A DNA stretch of 64,000 nucleotides from Methylomonas sp. EFPC3. Lineage in GTDB: Bacteria > Pseudomonadota > Gammaproteobacteria > Methylococcales > Methylomonadaceae. The position numbers and the translations under genes were made by a program. The stretch's first letter is position 1, and every line of letters starts with the position of its first letter. Of this stretch, positions 1 through 8,647 are shown in pieces. The stretch lies in the NCBI RefSeq assembly GCF_029643245.1, contig NZ_CP116398.1:3840372-3904371 (forward strand), in the 5' to 3' direction. The notes beneath the pieces were generated by a model that was not told the DNA's origin, did no database searches, and saw only the letters and a program-made list of their open reading frames with translations.

Positions 1-403
1 GATCCGTCAACTCAATGCAGGCCGGCACCAGGTCGAAAACGAATACAGCCGCGCCGTCACCCGCGACGGCAATTTAAAAGCTCAAGCCTTGGTCGACGAG
101 GTGTTGGAATTGCGCCCCCAGTTCGAATGGCGCGGCCTCGGCTTGATCGCCAATAGCGCATTGCGCATCAAACCGGACTATGCCGAATTCGACGCCGAAC
201 GCCGCTTCGCGCTGCCGGCCATCAAAGCCAGCGACGTCAAAGGCTGCGAATGTCCGGCCATCCTGCGCGGCGCCAAAAAGCCGCAGGATTGCAAATTATT
301 GGGAACCGTCTGCACCCCGGAAAACCCGATGGGCTCGTGCATGGTGTCGTCGGAAGGTGCTTGCGCGGCGTATTGGAGTTATGGCCGGGTCAGAAACGGC
401 TGA
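1..403 (+). CDS. hypD: HypD, hydrogenase Fe-(CN)2CO cofactor assembly protein (3' part only)
   Basis: The reading frame is open from base 2, so the gene starts upstream of the window; about 133 C-terminal residues are present. HypD is the Fe-S scaffold on which the Fe(CN)2CO group of [NiFe] hydrogenase is built, working with HypC and HypE. The visible part has the Cys-rich C-terminal signature of the family: CECPAILRG, then a CK..GT.CTP stretch, then GSCMVSSEGACAAYW. The gene normally sits directly beside hypE, but here the next hyp genes (hypE, hypF) begin about 14.5 kb downstream on the same strand. It ends with TGA and faces a LysR gene transcribed towards it. Confidence 0.9.
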   Translation, partial: IRQLNAGRHQVENEYSRAVTRDGNLKAQALVDEVLELRPQFEWRGLGLIANSALRIKPDYAEFDAERRFALPAIKASDVKGCECPAILRGAKKPQDCKLLGTVCTPENPMGSCMVSSEGACAAYWSYGRVRNG

Positions 404-469
404 GCCCGGCAAGAGCGGCGAATGACGTTCGGCCGATGCTGCCCTGGCCTCGGGCGCAGCGGTTAGGGT

Positions 470-1348
470 TCAGGCCGAATTCGTCAACAACTCTTTCAAC
501 AATGCATTCGGAAATTGCCGGCTGGGCGTAATCGCGTAAAAGCGTTCGCGAATGTCGGCGATCCGGTAATGTTCCACCAACAGGCCCTGGCGCAACTCGT
601 CCAGCACCACCACCGGCGGTACCAGCGTCAAGTGGCCGGATTCGCGCGCCAGCAAGCGCAACATCGCCATATCGTCCACCTCCGCCACCACGATAGGCCG
701 CACCCCGGCTTGCTCCAGCAAAAAATCGAAGGCGCCGCGAATCTCGCTTTCGATGCTGGGCAACAGCAGCGGCCTGCCGTTCAAATCCTCCGGAAAGCGA
801 AACGGCGCGGCCTCCGCATCGGGTTTGCCGACCAGGCTCACCGGTTGTTCGTCCAGCAGATGGCAGTGCCAGTTGGCCTGGGCGTCGCGCGGTGCCGGCC
901 GGTTGGACAGCACCAGATCCAGCGTGTGCGCATGCATTTGCAGCAGCAATTCGCGCAGGTTGCCGGAATGCAGCACCAGTTCGACATCGCTGCGTTGCAC
1001 CCAGCTGCGCACCAGTTCCAACTGGAAATTACGCGACAGGGTCGATACCGCACCGATCCGCAACAGTTGGCGTTCGCCGGCGGAGCGGCCGTGCATCAGG
1101 CTGATCAACTCGTCGCCGGCCCGGAAAATCGAGTTGGCATAATCCAGCGCGATCCGGCCGGCTTCGGTCAATTGCAGGCGCTTGCCTTCCCGTTCGAATA
1201 GTTTTTGCCCCAGCGATTCCTCAAGTTGTCGCAACTGGATGCTCAGCGCCGACTGCGACACATGCAGCCGTTCGGCGGCGCGGGTCAGGTTGCTTTCGTT
1301 AGCGATCATCCAGAAATAACGCAAGTGGTGATAATTCAGCGCAGCCAT
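470..1348 (-). CDS. LysR-family transcriptional regulator, divergent from dabB
   Basis: This is a 292-residue protein with an N-terminal winged helix (LHVSQSALSIQLRQLEESLG, about residues 27-46) and a LysR substrate-binding domain. The frame stays open for 47 more codons upstream, but I place the start at MAALNYHHLRYF because family members begin just before the 'hLryF' helix. It is divergent from the dabB-dabA-cysDN genes with a 188-bp shared intergenic region, so it is probably their regulator. LysR genes beside DAB carbon-concentrating operons are common. Its effector cannot be read from the sequence. The N-terminal region resembles NhaR-type regulators. Confidence 0.85.
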   Translation of the reverse strand: MAALNYHHLRYFWMIANESNLTRAAERLHVSQSALSIQLRQLEESLGQKLFEREGKRLQLTEAGRIALDYANSIFRAGDELISLMHGRSAGERQLLRIGAVSTLSRNFQLELVRSWVQRSDVELVLHSGNLRELLLQMHAHTLDLVLSNRPAPRDAQANWHCHLLDEQPVSLVGKPDAEAAPFRFPEDLNGRPLLLPSIESEIRGAFDFLLEQAGVRPIVVAEVDDMAMLRLLARESGHLTLVPPVVVLDELRQGLLVEHYRIADIRERFYAITPSRQFPNALLKELLTNSA

Positions 1349-1374
1349 TTTTTCATTAATAAAAGAGAACGTTT

Positions 1375-1385
1375 GTATTAAATAC
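1375..1385. promoter_or_regulatory. Candidate LysR binding palindrome
   Basis: An 11-bp interrupted palindrome, GTATTAAATAC, lies 26 bp upstream of the LysR start in an AT-rich part of the divergent lysR-dabB region. Its outer bases and A/T core fit a LysR-type T-N11-A site loosely. This is positional inference only. Confidence 0.35.
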
Positions 1386-1453
1386 ATATATTGGATGAAT
1401 TGATGGCCGATTGCTAGCATGGTCGCGCACTTACCCTTGCTCAGGAGATCGTC

Positions 1454-1540
1454 ATGCATACCGTCATCCGCAATAGAAACCGTGTCCAAGCCACTTTCCT
1501 AACCTGCGGCCGTGCCGTTGCGGCAGGGGGGCGGCCATGA
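1454..1540 (+). CDS. Short upstream ORF (28 codons) overlapping the dabB start
   Basis: A CAGGAG sequence lies seven bases before an ATG that opens 28 codons (MHTVIRNRNRVQATFL...). The stop TGA overlaps the dabB start codon as ATGA. Overlap of this kind usually means translational coupling, so this may be a leader peptide that controls dabB translation. The peptide is Arg-rich at the front and has no recognisable domain. It may instead be a chance frame, since dabB has its own G-rich stretch before its ATG. Confidence 0.4.
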   Translation: MHTVIRNRNRVQATFLTCGRAVAAGGRP

Positions 1541-3126
1541 CCGCCTGGATTTCCTATGCCGCAATTGCTGCTCCGGCGCAACTGGTGTGCGCCGGACTCG
1601 CCGCTTCCGTGCTGGTTCCGGTCAGGGCCAGAACCAGCGCGGTGGTTTGCGCCGTGCTGGCCGGCGGCGCGGTCCTCGCCGCGCTGCTCTGCGCGGTCGC
1701 TATCTTCGTCGGCGGCAAATTTCAGGGCGATGTCGCCGGCATTCCGCTCTACATCGACCGGCTGTCCGCCATCATGCTCAGTTTGGTAGGGTTGATCGGC
1801 GCGATCGTGATCCGCTATTCCGGCAATTATCTGGACGGCGATCCGGGCCAGCGCCGGTTTCTGCAGTGGCTGTCCTGGACCGTCGCGGCGGTATTGATGC
1901 TGGTGATTTCCGGGCATTTTGTCGGGTTCGTGCTGGCCTGGATCGCTACCAGCCTGAGCCTGCACCGCTTGTTGCTGTTTTACCCGGAGCGGCCGGGCGC
2001 ACAAATTGCCGCGCGCAAGAAATTCGTCGTCAGCCGCCTGGGCGATGTTGCCTTGATCCTGGCCGGAGTCTGCTTGTATCAGGCCTTCGGTACGCTGGAG
2101 TTCGGCGCCTTATTCGCCGCCGAACTTGGCGCCGGCCAGGAAACCGCGCTGACGGCGGCGGCCTTTGCCCTGATCGTCGGCGCGGTGATGAAATCGGCCC
2201 AGTTTCCGTTTCATAGCTGGCTGCCGGAGGTGATGGAAACCCCGACTCCGGTTTCCGCGCTGATGCACGCCGGCATCATCAACGCCGGCGGTTTTCTGGT
2301 GATTCGCATGAGCCACATCCTGGTGCAAGCGCCGGCGGCCTTGCACATGCTGGCCGTGATCGGCACCTTCACCGCACTGTTCGGTTCGCTGACCATGTTG
2401 ACTCAGACCAGCATCAAGAAATCGCTGGCATTCTCAACCGTCGGTCAGATGGGCTTCATGATGCTGCAGTGCGGCTTGGGTGCCTTTTCCTCGGCGCTGC
2501 TGCATATCCTGGCTCATGCCCTCTACAAAGCGCATGCCTTTCTCGCCTCCGGCAGTGTGGTCGACATTGCTCGTGCCGCCTGGGCGCCGCCGATCCGCGA
2601 CAGCCGCCATCCCGGCGAACTGCTGTTGGCGTTTTTGGCGGCAGCGGCATTGACGGTCGGCAGCGCCGCTGCGTTCGGGCTGAGTCCCGGCACGGAACCC
2701 GGCATCGTTTTCCTCGGCGCGATCCTGCAAATGGCCTTGACCTACCTGCTGTGGAATGCGCTGGCGCATCAGGCTGGCCCCAAACAAATATTCCGCGCCA
2801 GCCTGATCGCCGCTGGCACCAGTTTGCTGTATTTCGCATTGCAAACCGGCTTCCTGAACCTGCTGACGGGCGATGTGGCCGGGCCGATCCCGGTCGACAG
2901 TCTGTTCGACGGCCTGTTGCTGAGCATCGTCCTGGCCGGATTTTTCTCGATCCTGATGTTGCAGATCGAGTTCCCCGGTCCGGCGGCTGCCGGAATCTGG
3001 CAGGCAGCCTACGTCCATATCTACAACGGTTTTTATATCAGTACCCTCGCCAACCGGCTGCTCGCTAGCCGGCGGTTGGCATCGGCCCGCTTTAGCCATC
3101 GTCACTCCGGAGGAATGCCGCAATGA
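1537..3126 (+). CDS. dabB: DabB-type proton-translocating subunit (NuoL/MrpA family)
   Basis: A 529-residue polytopic membrane protein of the complex I NuoL/MrpA antiporter family, with the central proton-channel signature (KSAQFPFHSWLPEVMETPTPVSALMHAG split around residues 226-253) and the Lys-rich helix 'TQTSIKKSLAFSTVGQMG'. Next to a DUF2309 gene, a NuoL-like protein is the DabB subunit of the DAB transporter. It is thought to let cations through the membrane to drive the DabA carbonic-anhydrase-like subunit. Its stop overlaps the dabA start (ATGA), so the two are probably made in equal amounts. Complex I genes are absent here, which argues against an nuo role. Confidence 0.88.
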   Translation: MTAWISYAAIAAPAQLVCAGLAASVLVPVRARTSAVVCAVLAGGAVLAALLCAVAIFVGGKFQGDVAGIPLYIDRLSAIMLSLVGLIGAIVIRYSGNYLDGDPGQRRFLQWLSWTVAAVLMLVISGHFVGFVLAWIATSLSLHRLLLFYPERPGAQIAARKKFVVSRLGDVALILAGVCLYQAFGTLEFGALFAAELGAGQETALTAAAFALIVGAVMKSAQFPFHSWLPEVMETPTPVSALMHAGIINAGGFLVIRMSHILVQAPAALHMLAVIGTFTALFGSLTMLTQTSIKKSLAFSTVGQMGFMMLQCGLGAFSSALLHILAHALYKAHAFLASGSVVDIARAAWAPPIRDSRHPGELLLAFLAAAALTVGSAAAFGLSPGTEPGIVFLGAILQMALTYLLWNALAHQAGPKQIFRASLIAAGTSLLYFALQTGFLNLLTGDVAGPIPVDSLFDGLLLSIVLAGFFSILMLQIEFPGPAAAGIWQAAYVHIYNGFYISTLANRLLASRRLASARFSHRHSGGMPQ

Positions 3127-5705
3127 ACCCAGCCTTGTCCTCAGTCAAAATCAAATCCGCTCCGGCCGGCGCCGGCGTTATCGACAAAGCCGCGCCGAAC
3201 GACGTAACTGCCGCCGTCTGCATCGACGCCGCCACGCGCGCCTGCCACCGCATCGCGCCGCTCTGGCCGTTGCAACACTTCGTCGCGGTCAATCCGTTTT
3301 TGGGTTGGAGCGATCGGCCGTTTGCCGCAGCCTGCCAATGGGCAACCCGCAGCGGCTTTGGCGAGATGTTGATGCCGACCCGGTTCTACGCCGAACAATA
3401 CCGTAGCGGCCGGATCCGAATGGCCGATATCGAGCAGGCCTTGGCGCTGGCCGGCAGCAGCGTGTCGCTGCAGCGGTGTCTGGATGCGCTGCACGATGCC
3501 CGGCCGGAGGCGGCGAACCACGCGCCGGCGTGCTGGCCGACACTGGCCGACCACCTGGATGCCGAGACCGGCAGCGCTTGGGCCGGATTGATTACCGACG
3601 AGATCTCGAAATGGTGCGCTGCCTATTTCGACGAAGGCCAGTCGGCTTGGCGCATGCCTTGGCGCAATCAACCGCTTTACTCGGCCTGGCGGCGGGCAGC
3701 GGCCTTCGATCGTACGCCGGAGTTGGCCGGCATCGCCGACTTCCGCCGCTGCATCGCCACGCTGCCGGAGAGTCCGGCCGCGGCGATTTCGCAGATACTC
3801 GCCGGCCTGGGGGTGGCAGACGATCGGCTGGAGGATTTTTGCCAGCGGCAACTGCTGACTGTCGCCGGCTGGAGCGCCTGGCTGCGCTATAAAACCTGGC
3901 CGAACGAGCCGGCGCAGGCCGCGGAGGCTTTGCTGGAGTTGTTGGCGATTCGTCTGGCCTACGACTATGCCCTGTACATCCGCGTCACCCAGCCGCTGGA
4001 ACTGCAGACCTGGCGTTTGCGCTGGCAGGCGTCGGCCGTGTCCAGCGACGCGGTCGCCGAGGACTCGCTGCAGATTCGCCATGCGCTGCAATGGGCTTAC
4101 GAACTGGCCGGACAGCGCTCGCTATTGGCCCGCTTGGCCTCGCCGCCGCCTGCCGCGAAGCTGGTTCCGGCCGAGCGCAAGGCGCTGCAGGCGGTGTTTT
4201 GCATCGACGTTCGTTCCGAAGTCTATCGCCGGGCGCTGGAAGCGGTATCCGCCGACATCGAAACCTTGGGTTTTGCCGGTTTCTTTGGGTTCCCGATCGA
4301 GTACATCGGCCTTGGCCACCATCACGGCCAGCCGCAATGTCCGGTGTTATTGCAGCCGAAATTCCGGATCAGGGAGAGCGTAGCCGAGGCCGATGTCGGC
4401 GATCTGCGCAAAATCCTGGAAAAACGCTGGCTCAACAAACGCCTGAATCGGTTGTGGAAGGGATTCAAACACTCGGCGGTTTCCTGCTTTTCCTACGTCG
4501 AGATTTCCGGTTTGACCTTTGCCGGCAAGCTGTTGAGCGATAGTCTGGGCTTGACCCGTACGGTGGCCAAACCGGGCAGCGCCGGACTGGACCGGGCCGT
4601 GGTGCAGCGGATCGGACCGGTCATCACCCGCCAGCGCGGGCGGCTGATCGCCAACGGTCCGGTGGTCGAAACCGGCATTGCCTTGGGGGAACGGATCGAA
4701 CTGGCCCGCAAAGCTTTGCAAGGCATGAGCTTGAACGACGGCTTCGCCCGCCTGGTCTTGCTCTGCGGCCATGGCAGCAGCACGGTCAACAATCCCTACG
4801 CGGCGGGACTGGATTGCGGTGCCTGCGGCGGCCATAGCGGCGAAGCCAACGCCCGAGTGGCCGCGGCCGTGCTCAACGACCGCGAGGTTCGGGCCGGTCT
4901 GGCGGCGCAAGGCATTGCCATCCCCAGGGAGACCTGGTTCGTCGCCGGGCTGCACGATACCACCACCGATCAGGTGCGGCTGTTCGATCTGGACCAGGTA
5001 CCGCATTACTTCGCCGCCGATCTAGCGCAATTGCAGGATTGGCTGGAGCAGGCCTCGCAATTGTCGCGGCGGGAGCGGGCGTCGGCTCTGGGTCTGGCTA
5101 ATGCCGACGCCAAGACGCTGTGGCAAGCGATGCTGAAACGCAGTCGCGACTGGGCCCAGATCCGGCCGGAATGGGGCCTGGCCGGAAACGCCGCCTTCAT
5201 TGCCGCGCCGCGGCAACGCACCGCTCACGCCGGTTTTGACGGCCGGGTGTTTCTGCACAACTACGATTATCGCCAGGATGGCGACGGCGCGATTTTGAAC
5301 CTGATCATGACGGCGCCGATGGTCGTCGCCAGTTGGATCAATCTGCAGTACTACGCCTCGGCCGTCGACAACCGGCGCTTCGGCAGCGGTAACAAGGTTC
5401 TGCACAACGTGGTCGGCACCATCGGCATCCTGGAAGGTAACGGCGGCGACCTGCGGGTCGGGCTGCCCTGGCAATCGCTGCACGATGGCCAGGCGCTGCG
5501 CCACGAGCCGCTGCGCCTGAGCGTGATCATCGAAGCCCCGGCGGCCATGATCGAACAGGTGCTGGACAGCCAGGCCGAAGTCCGCCAGTTGGTCGAGAAC
5601 CGCTGGCTGCATTTGCTGCGGATCGAGCCGGACGACGGCCGCTGTTTCCGCTACGGCGGCCCGAACGCTTGGCACCCGGTTTCCCTAAACCCCGAGGAGT
5701 TTTGA
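3123..5705 (+). CDS. dabA: DabA, DUF2309 zinc-binding subunit of inorganic carbon transporter
   Basis: An 860-residue protein of the DUF2309 (UPF0753) family. DabA is a cytoplasmic beta-carbonic-anhydrase-like protein that, with DabB, traps CO2 as bicarbonate using membrane energy. The four zinc-site residues are identifiable: Cys360 and Asp362 in FCIDVRSE, His550 in CGHGSS, and Cys565 in LDCGACGGHSGEANA. The 15-residue His-Cys spacing equals that described for Halothiobacillus DabA. Length is normal for the family. It overlaps dabB by 4 bp and cysD starts 1 bp after its stop, so carbon uptake and sulfate activation genes share one transcript here. Confidence 0.9.
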   Translation: MNPALSSVKIKSAPAGAGVIDKAAPNDVTAAVCIDAATRACHRIAPLWPLQHFVAVNPFLGWSDRPFAAACQWATRSGFGEMLMPTRFYAEQYRSGRIRMADIEQALALAGSSVSLQRCLDALHDARPEAANHAPACWPTLADHLDAETGSAWAGLITDEISKWCAAYFDEGQSAWRMPWRNQPLYSAWRRAAAFDRTPELAGIADFRRCIATLPESPAAAISQILAGLGVADDRLEDFCQRQLLTVAGWSAWLRYKTWPNEPAQAAEALLELLAIRLAYDYALYIRVTQPLELQTWRLRWQASAVSSDAVAEDSLQIRHALQWAYELAGQRSLLARLASPPPAAKLVPAERKALQAVFCIDVRSEVYRRALEAVSADIETLGFAGFFGFPIEYIGLGHHHGQPQCPVLLQPKFRIRESVAEADVGDLRKILEKRWLNKRLNRLWKGFKHSAVSCFSYVEISGLTFAGKLLSDSLGLTRTVAKPGSAGLDRAVVQRIGPVITRQRGRLIANGPVVETGIALGERIELARKALQGMSLNDGFARLVLLCGHGSSTVNNPYAAGLDCGACGGHSGEANARVAAAVLNDREVRAGLAAQGIAIPRETWFVAGLHDTTTDQVRLFDLDQVPHYFAADLAQLQDWLEQASQLSRRERASALGLANADAKTLWQAMLKRSRDWAQIRPEWGLAGNAAFIAAPRQRTAHAGFDGRVFLHNYDYRQDGDGAILNLIMTAPMVVASWINLQYYASAVDNRRFGSGNKVLHNVVGTIGILEGNGGDLRVGLPWQSLHDGQALRHEPLRLSVIIEAPAAMIEQVLDSQAEVRQLVENRWLHLLRIEPDDGRCFRYGGPNAWHPVSLNPEEF

Positions 5706-5706
5706 C

Positions 5707-6636
5707 ATGACTGTATCCACCCACGACGGGCTCGGTCCTGCCGCAGCGGATCATCTGGATCTGCTGGAGGCCGAAGCCCTGTTCATCTTGCGCGAAGTGG
5801 CGGCGGAATGCCGGCATCCGGTGTTGCTGTTCTCCGGCGGCAAGGATTCGGCAGTACTGCTGCACCTGGCCTACAAAGCGTTTCATCCGGAACGGATCGG
5901 CTGCGCCCTGTTGCACATCGACACCGGCCATAACTACGCCGAGGTGATCGCCTACCGCGACCGCATGGCCGAGCGTTACGCTTGCCAGCTGCACGTGCGC
6001 AGCGTCGAGGATTCGATTCGCAAGGGCTCGGTGCGTCTGCGGCATGCGCAGGAATCGCGCAACGCGCATCAATCGGTGACCTTGATGGAAGCGATCGCCG
6101 AGTTCGGCTTCGACGCCTGTTTGGGCGGCGCCCGCCGCGACGAGGAAAAGGCGCGGGCCAAGGAGCGCATCGTCAGTGTGCGCGACGAATTCGGCCAGTG
6201 GGAACCCAAGAATCAACGCCCCGAGTTGTGGTCCTTGTACAACACCCGCGTGGCGTTGGGCGACCATCTGCGGGTGTTCCCGATTTCGAACTGGACCGAG
6301 CTCGATGTCTGGCAATACATCCAGCGCGAGGACATTGAACTGCCAGAGCTGTATTTCGCCCACCAGCGCCAAGTGGTGCGGCGCGGCGACATTCTGGTGC
6401 CGGTGACGCATCTGACGCCGGCCCGGGCCGGCGATACCGTGGAAACGGTCAGTTGCCGCTTCCGTACGGTCGGCGATATTTCCTGCACCGCGCCGGTGGC
6501 GTCGACTGCGGTCAACGTCGCCGACATCATCGCCGAAACCGCGCAATGCCTGCTGACCGAGCGCGGCGCCACGCGTCTGGACGACCGCGCTTCCGAAGCG
6601 GCCATGGAACAACGTAAAAAAGAGGGGTATTTCTGA
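5707..6636 (+). CDS. cysD: Sulfate adenylyltransferase subunit 2 (ATP sulfurylase, CysD)
   Basis: A 309-residue PP-loop ATP pyrophosphatase with the SGGKDSAVLLHLA nucleotide motif near residue 44 and the family motifs GGARRDEEKARAKER and FPISNWTELDVWQYI. With CysN it forms adenosine 5'-phosphosulfate from ATP and sulfate in the cytoplasm. It starts one base after the dabA stop and its own stop overlaps the cysN ATG (TGATG), so translation is coupled. No cysC, cysH or cysG is present nearby, so the rest of the assimilation pathway must lie elsewhere. Confidence 0.95.
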   Translation: MTVSTHDGLGPAAADHLDLLEAEALFILREVAAECRHPVLLFSGGKDSAVLLHLAYKAFHPERIGCALLHIDTGHNYAEVIAYRDRMAERYACQLHVRSVEDSIRKGSVRLRHAQESRNAHQSVTLMEAIAEFGFDACLGGARRDEEKARAKERIVSVRDEFGQWEPKNQRPELWSLYNTRVALGDHLRVFPISNWTELDVWQYIQREDIELPELYFAHQRQVVRRGDILVPVTHLTPARAGDTVETVSCRFRTVGDISCTAPVASTAVNVADIIAETAQCLLTERGATRLDDRASEAAMEQRKKEGYF

Positions 6637-7964
6637 TGAACGCAATCGTGAATTCAAGCTCCGACAGCTTTGACACCGGAACGGAGCCGACGACTCGCCC
6701 GTCCGGTTTGTTACGGTTCATCACGGCCGGCAGCGTCGACGACGGCAAAAGCACGTTGATCGGCCGCTTGCTCTACGACACCGGCAACGTTGCCGCCGAT
6801 CAATTGGCGTCGATCCAGGCCACCTCGCATAAGCGCGGGCTGGCCGCCATCGATTGGTCGTTGTTGACCGACGGCCTGATCGCCGAGCGCGAGCAGGGCA
6901 TTACCATCGACGTGGCTTACCGCTATTTCGCCACGGCGCGCCGAAAGTTCATCATCGGCGACGCCCCTGGCCACGAGCAATACACCCGCAATATGGTCAC
7001 CGCCGCCTCCAGCGCCGATCTCGCCATTCTTTTAGTCGATGCTCGCAAAGGCGTCGTCACCCAGACCCGCCGCCACGCGTACCTGGCGCACTTGCTCGGC
7101 ATCCCCGAGCTGGTGCTGGCGGTCAACAAGATGGATTTGGTGGATTGGCAGCCCGCGGTCTACCACGCCATCGTCGACGAATTCAATGCCTTCGTCGGCC
7201 AGTTGGGTCGTCATCATGTGCAAGCGATTCCGCTGTCGGCGCTGAACGGCACCAATCTGGCGACTCGGTCCGAGGCCATCCCCTGGTATAGCGGCCCCAG
7301 CCTGCTCGAACATCTGGAATCCAGCCCGGCCAGACGCGATGCCGACGTCGCGCCGTTCAGGCTGCCGGTGCAGCGGGTCGTGCGGGTGATGCTGGGCAAC
7401 GCCGCCGACGGGGCCAGCGATGCGGAGTTCCGCGGTTATCAAGGCACGCTGGCATCGGGACGCTTGCGCTTGGGCGACGAAGTGGCGGTGATGCCCGGCG
7501 GCCAGCGCGCCCGCGTCGCGGGTTTGAGCGTGGCGGATCGCGACTTGGCGGAAGCTGGCGCCGACCGTTCCGTGGTGGTGGCCCTGGATAGCGAGATCGA
7601 CATTTCCCGCGGCGACATGCTGTGCGATCCGCAGCAGTTGCCGCAGGTGACCAAAACCCTGAGCGCCGATATCTGCTGGCTGTCCGAGCAGCCGCTGGAT
7701 TTGCGGCGCAAATACTTGGTCAAGCACACCACCCGCAGCGTCAACGCCGTGTTCGCGGAGCTGAGTTATCGGGTCGACGTTAATACCCTGGCCTATCAGC
7801 CGCAGCCGGACTCGGCGCAGATGAACGATATCGTCCGGGCCACGCTGAAGTTGCATCAACCCCTTTGCGCCGACGCCTACAGCGACAACCGCACGACCGG
7901 CAGTTTCATCGTCATCGATCCGGTGTCGTTGCATACGGTGGCGGCCGGCGTAATCGTACGTTGA
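6636..7964 (+). CDS. cysN: Sulfate adenylyltransferase subunit 1 (GTPase, CysN)
   Basis: A 442-residue EF-Tu-like GTPase: P-loop GSVDDGKSTLIGRLL near residue 27, switch region REQGITIDVAYRYF, DAPGHEQYTRNM, and NKMD base-recognition motif, followed by beta-barrel domains. It hydrolyses GTP to drive APS synthesis by CysD. At this length it is the stand-alone form; a CysNC fusion with APS kinase would be about 630 residues. It is the last gene of the tightly overlapped dabB-dabA-cysD-cysN run, with marC 25 bp further on. Confidence 0.95.
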   Translation: MNAIVNSSSDSFDTGTEPTTRPSGLLRFITAGSVDDGKSTLIGRLLYDTGNVAADQLASIQATSHKRGLAAIDWSLLTDGLIAEREQGITIDVAYRYFATARRKFIIGDAPGHEQYTRNMVTAASSADLAILLVDARKGVVTQTRRHAYLAHLLGIPELVLAVNKMDLVDWQPAVYHAIVDEFNAFVGQLGRHHVQAIPLSALNGTNLATRSEAIPWYSGPSLLEHLESSPARRDADVAPFRLPVQRVVRVMLGNAADGASDAEFRGYQGTLASGRLRLGDEVAVMPGGQRARVAGLSVADRDLAEAGADRSVVVALDSEIDISRGDMLCDPQQLPQVTKTLSADICWLSEQPLDLRRKYLVKHTTRSVNAVFAELSYRVDVNTLAYQPQPDSAQMNDIVRATLKLHQPLCADAYSDNRTTGSFIVIDPVSLHTVAAGVIVR

Positions 7965-7989
7965 TACCTTATCGAGCAGGGAAGAAGCC

Positions 7990-8628
7990 ATGAATTGGAA
8001 TGAATTTGTTCAACTGTTGGCCGGGTTGATCTCGGTGGTGAATCCGATTACAGCCATGCCGGTGTATATGGCGTTGACGGCGCGCAAGAGTCCGGCCGAA
8101 CGCCGGCAGACCGCCATCACCGCCGCCTTTGCGGTGACGATGGTATTGTTGACCGCGTTGCTGGCCGGCGAGCCGATTCTGCGCTTTTTCGGTATCGGCC
8201 TGCCGGCGTTTCGCGTGGCCGGCGGCTTGCTGCTGTTGCTGATGGGGATGTCGATGCTGCGGGCCAGCGATGATCGCTCCCGGCATACCCCGGAAGAAGA
8301 CGCCGAGTCGCAGGACAAGGCCTCGGTGGCGGTGGTGCCGCTGGCGATCCCCTTGCTGGCGGGGCCGGGCGCGATCAGCACCACCATTGTTTACGCCCAC
8401 CGCGATTTGTCGTTGAACCACTACCTGTTGTTCGGCGGCGTGATCGTGACTGTCAGCAGTATCGTCCTGCTGTTTCTGCTGTTGGCGCCGCGGATCGTGG
8501 CGATCATGGGCCAAACCGGCATGAACCTGGTGACGCGGGTGATGGGATTGTTGCTCAGCTCCATCGCCGTGGAATTTATCGCCGGTGGGATGACGGAACT
8601 GTTTCCGCTGTTGGCCGGCGGCCGATAA
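7990..8628 (+). CDS. MarC/UPF0056 family inner-membrane protein
   Basis: A 212-residue integral membrane protein with about six hydrophobic segments and two family-typical half repeats: 'LISVVNPITAMPVYMALT' in the first and 'PLAIPLLAGPGAISTTIV' in the second. MarC-family proteins were named after the mar locus, but no transport substrate is established. It follows cysN closely with a GGGAAGAA ribosome site and may belong to the same transcript, though the 25-bp gap is looser than that between the upstream genes. Confidence 0.85.
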   Translation: MNWNEFVQLLAGLISVVNPITAMPVYMALTARKSPAERRQTAITAAFAVTMVLLTALLAGEPILRFFGIGLPAFRVAGGLLLLLMGMSMLRASDDRSRHTPEEDAESQDKASVAVVPLAIPLLAGPGAISTTIVYAHRDLSLNHYLLFGGVIVTVSSIVLLFLLLAPRIVAIMGQTGMNLVTRVMGLLLSSIAVEFIAGGMTELFPLLAGGR

Positions 8629-8647
8629 GCGGCCGGGGAAGCGATTC

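Noticed and set aside
515-1201. Long plus-strand frame opposite the LysR gene
   Set aside because: It is the antisense shadow of a GC-rich LysR gene with clear domain motifs; the plus-strand translation is Gln/Arg/His-rich with no motif.
6636-7964. Bifunctional CysNC
   Set aside because: The protein ends at 442 residues, right after the beta-barrel domains; there is no APS kinase domain.
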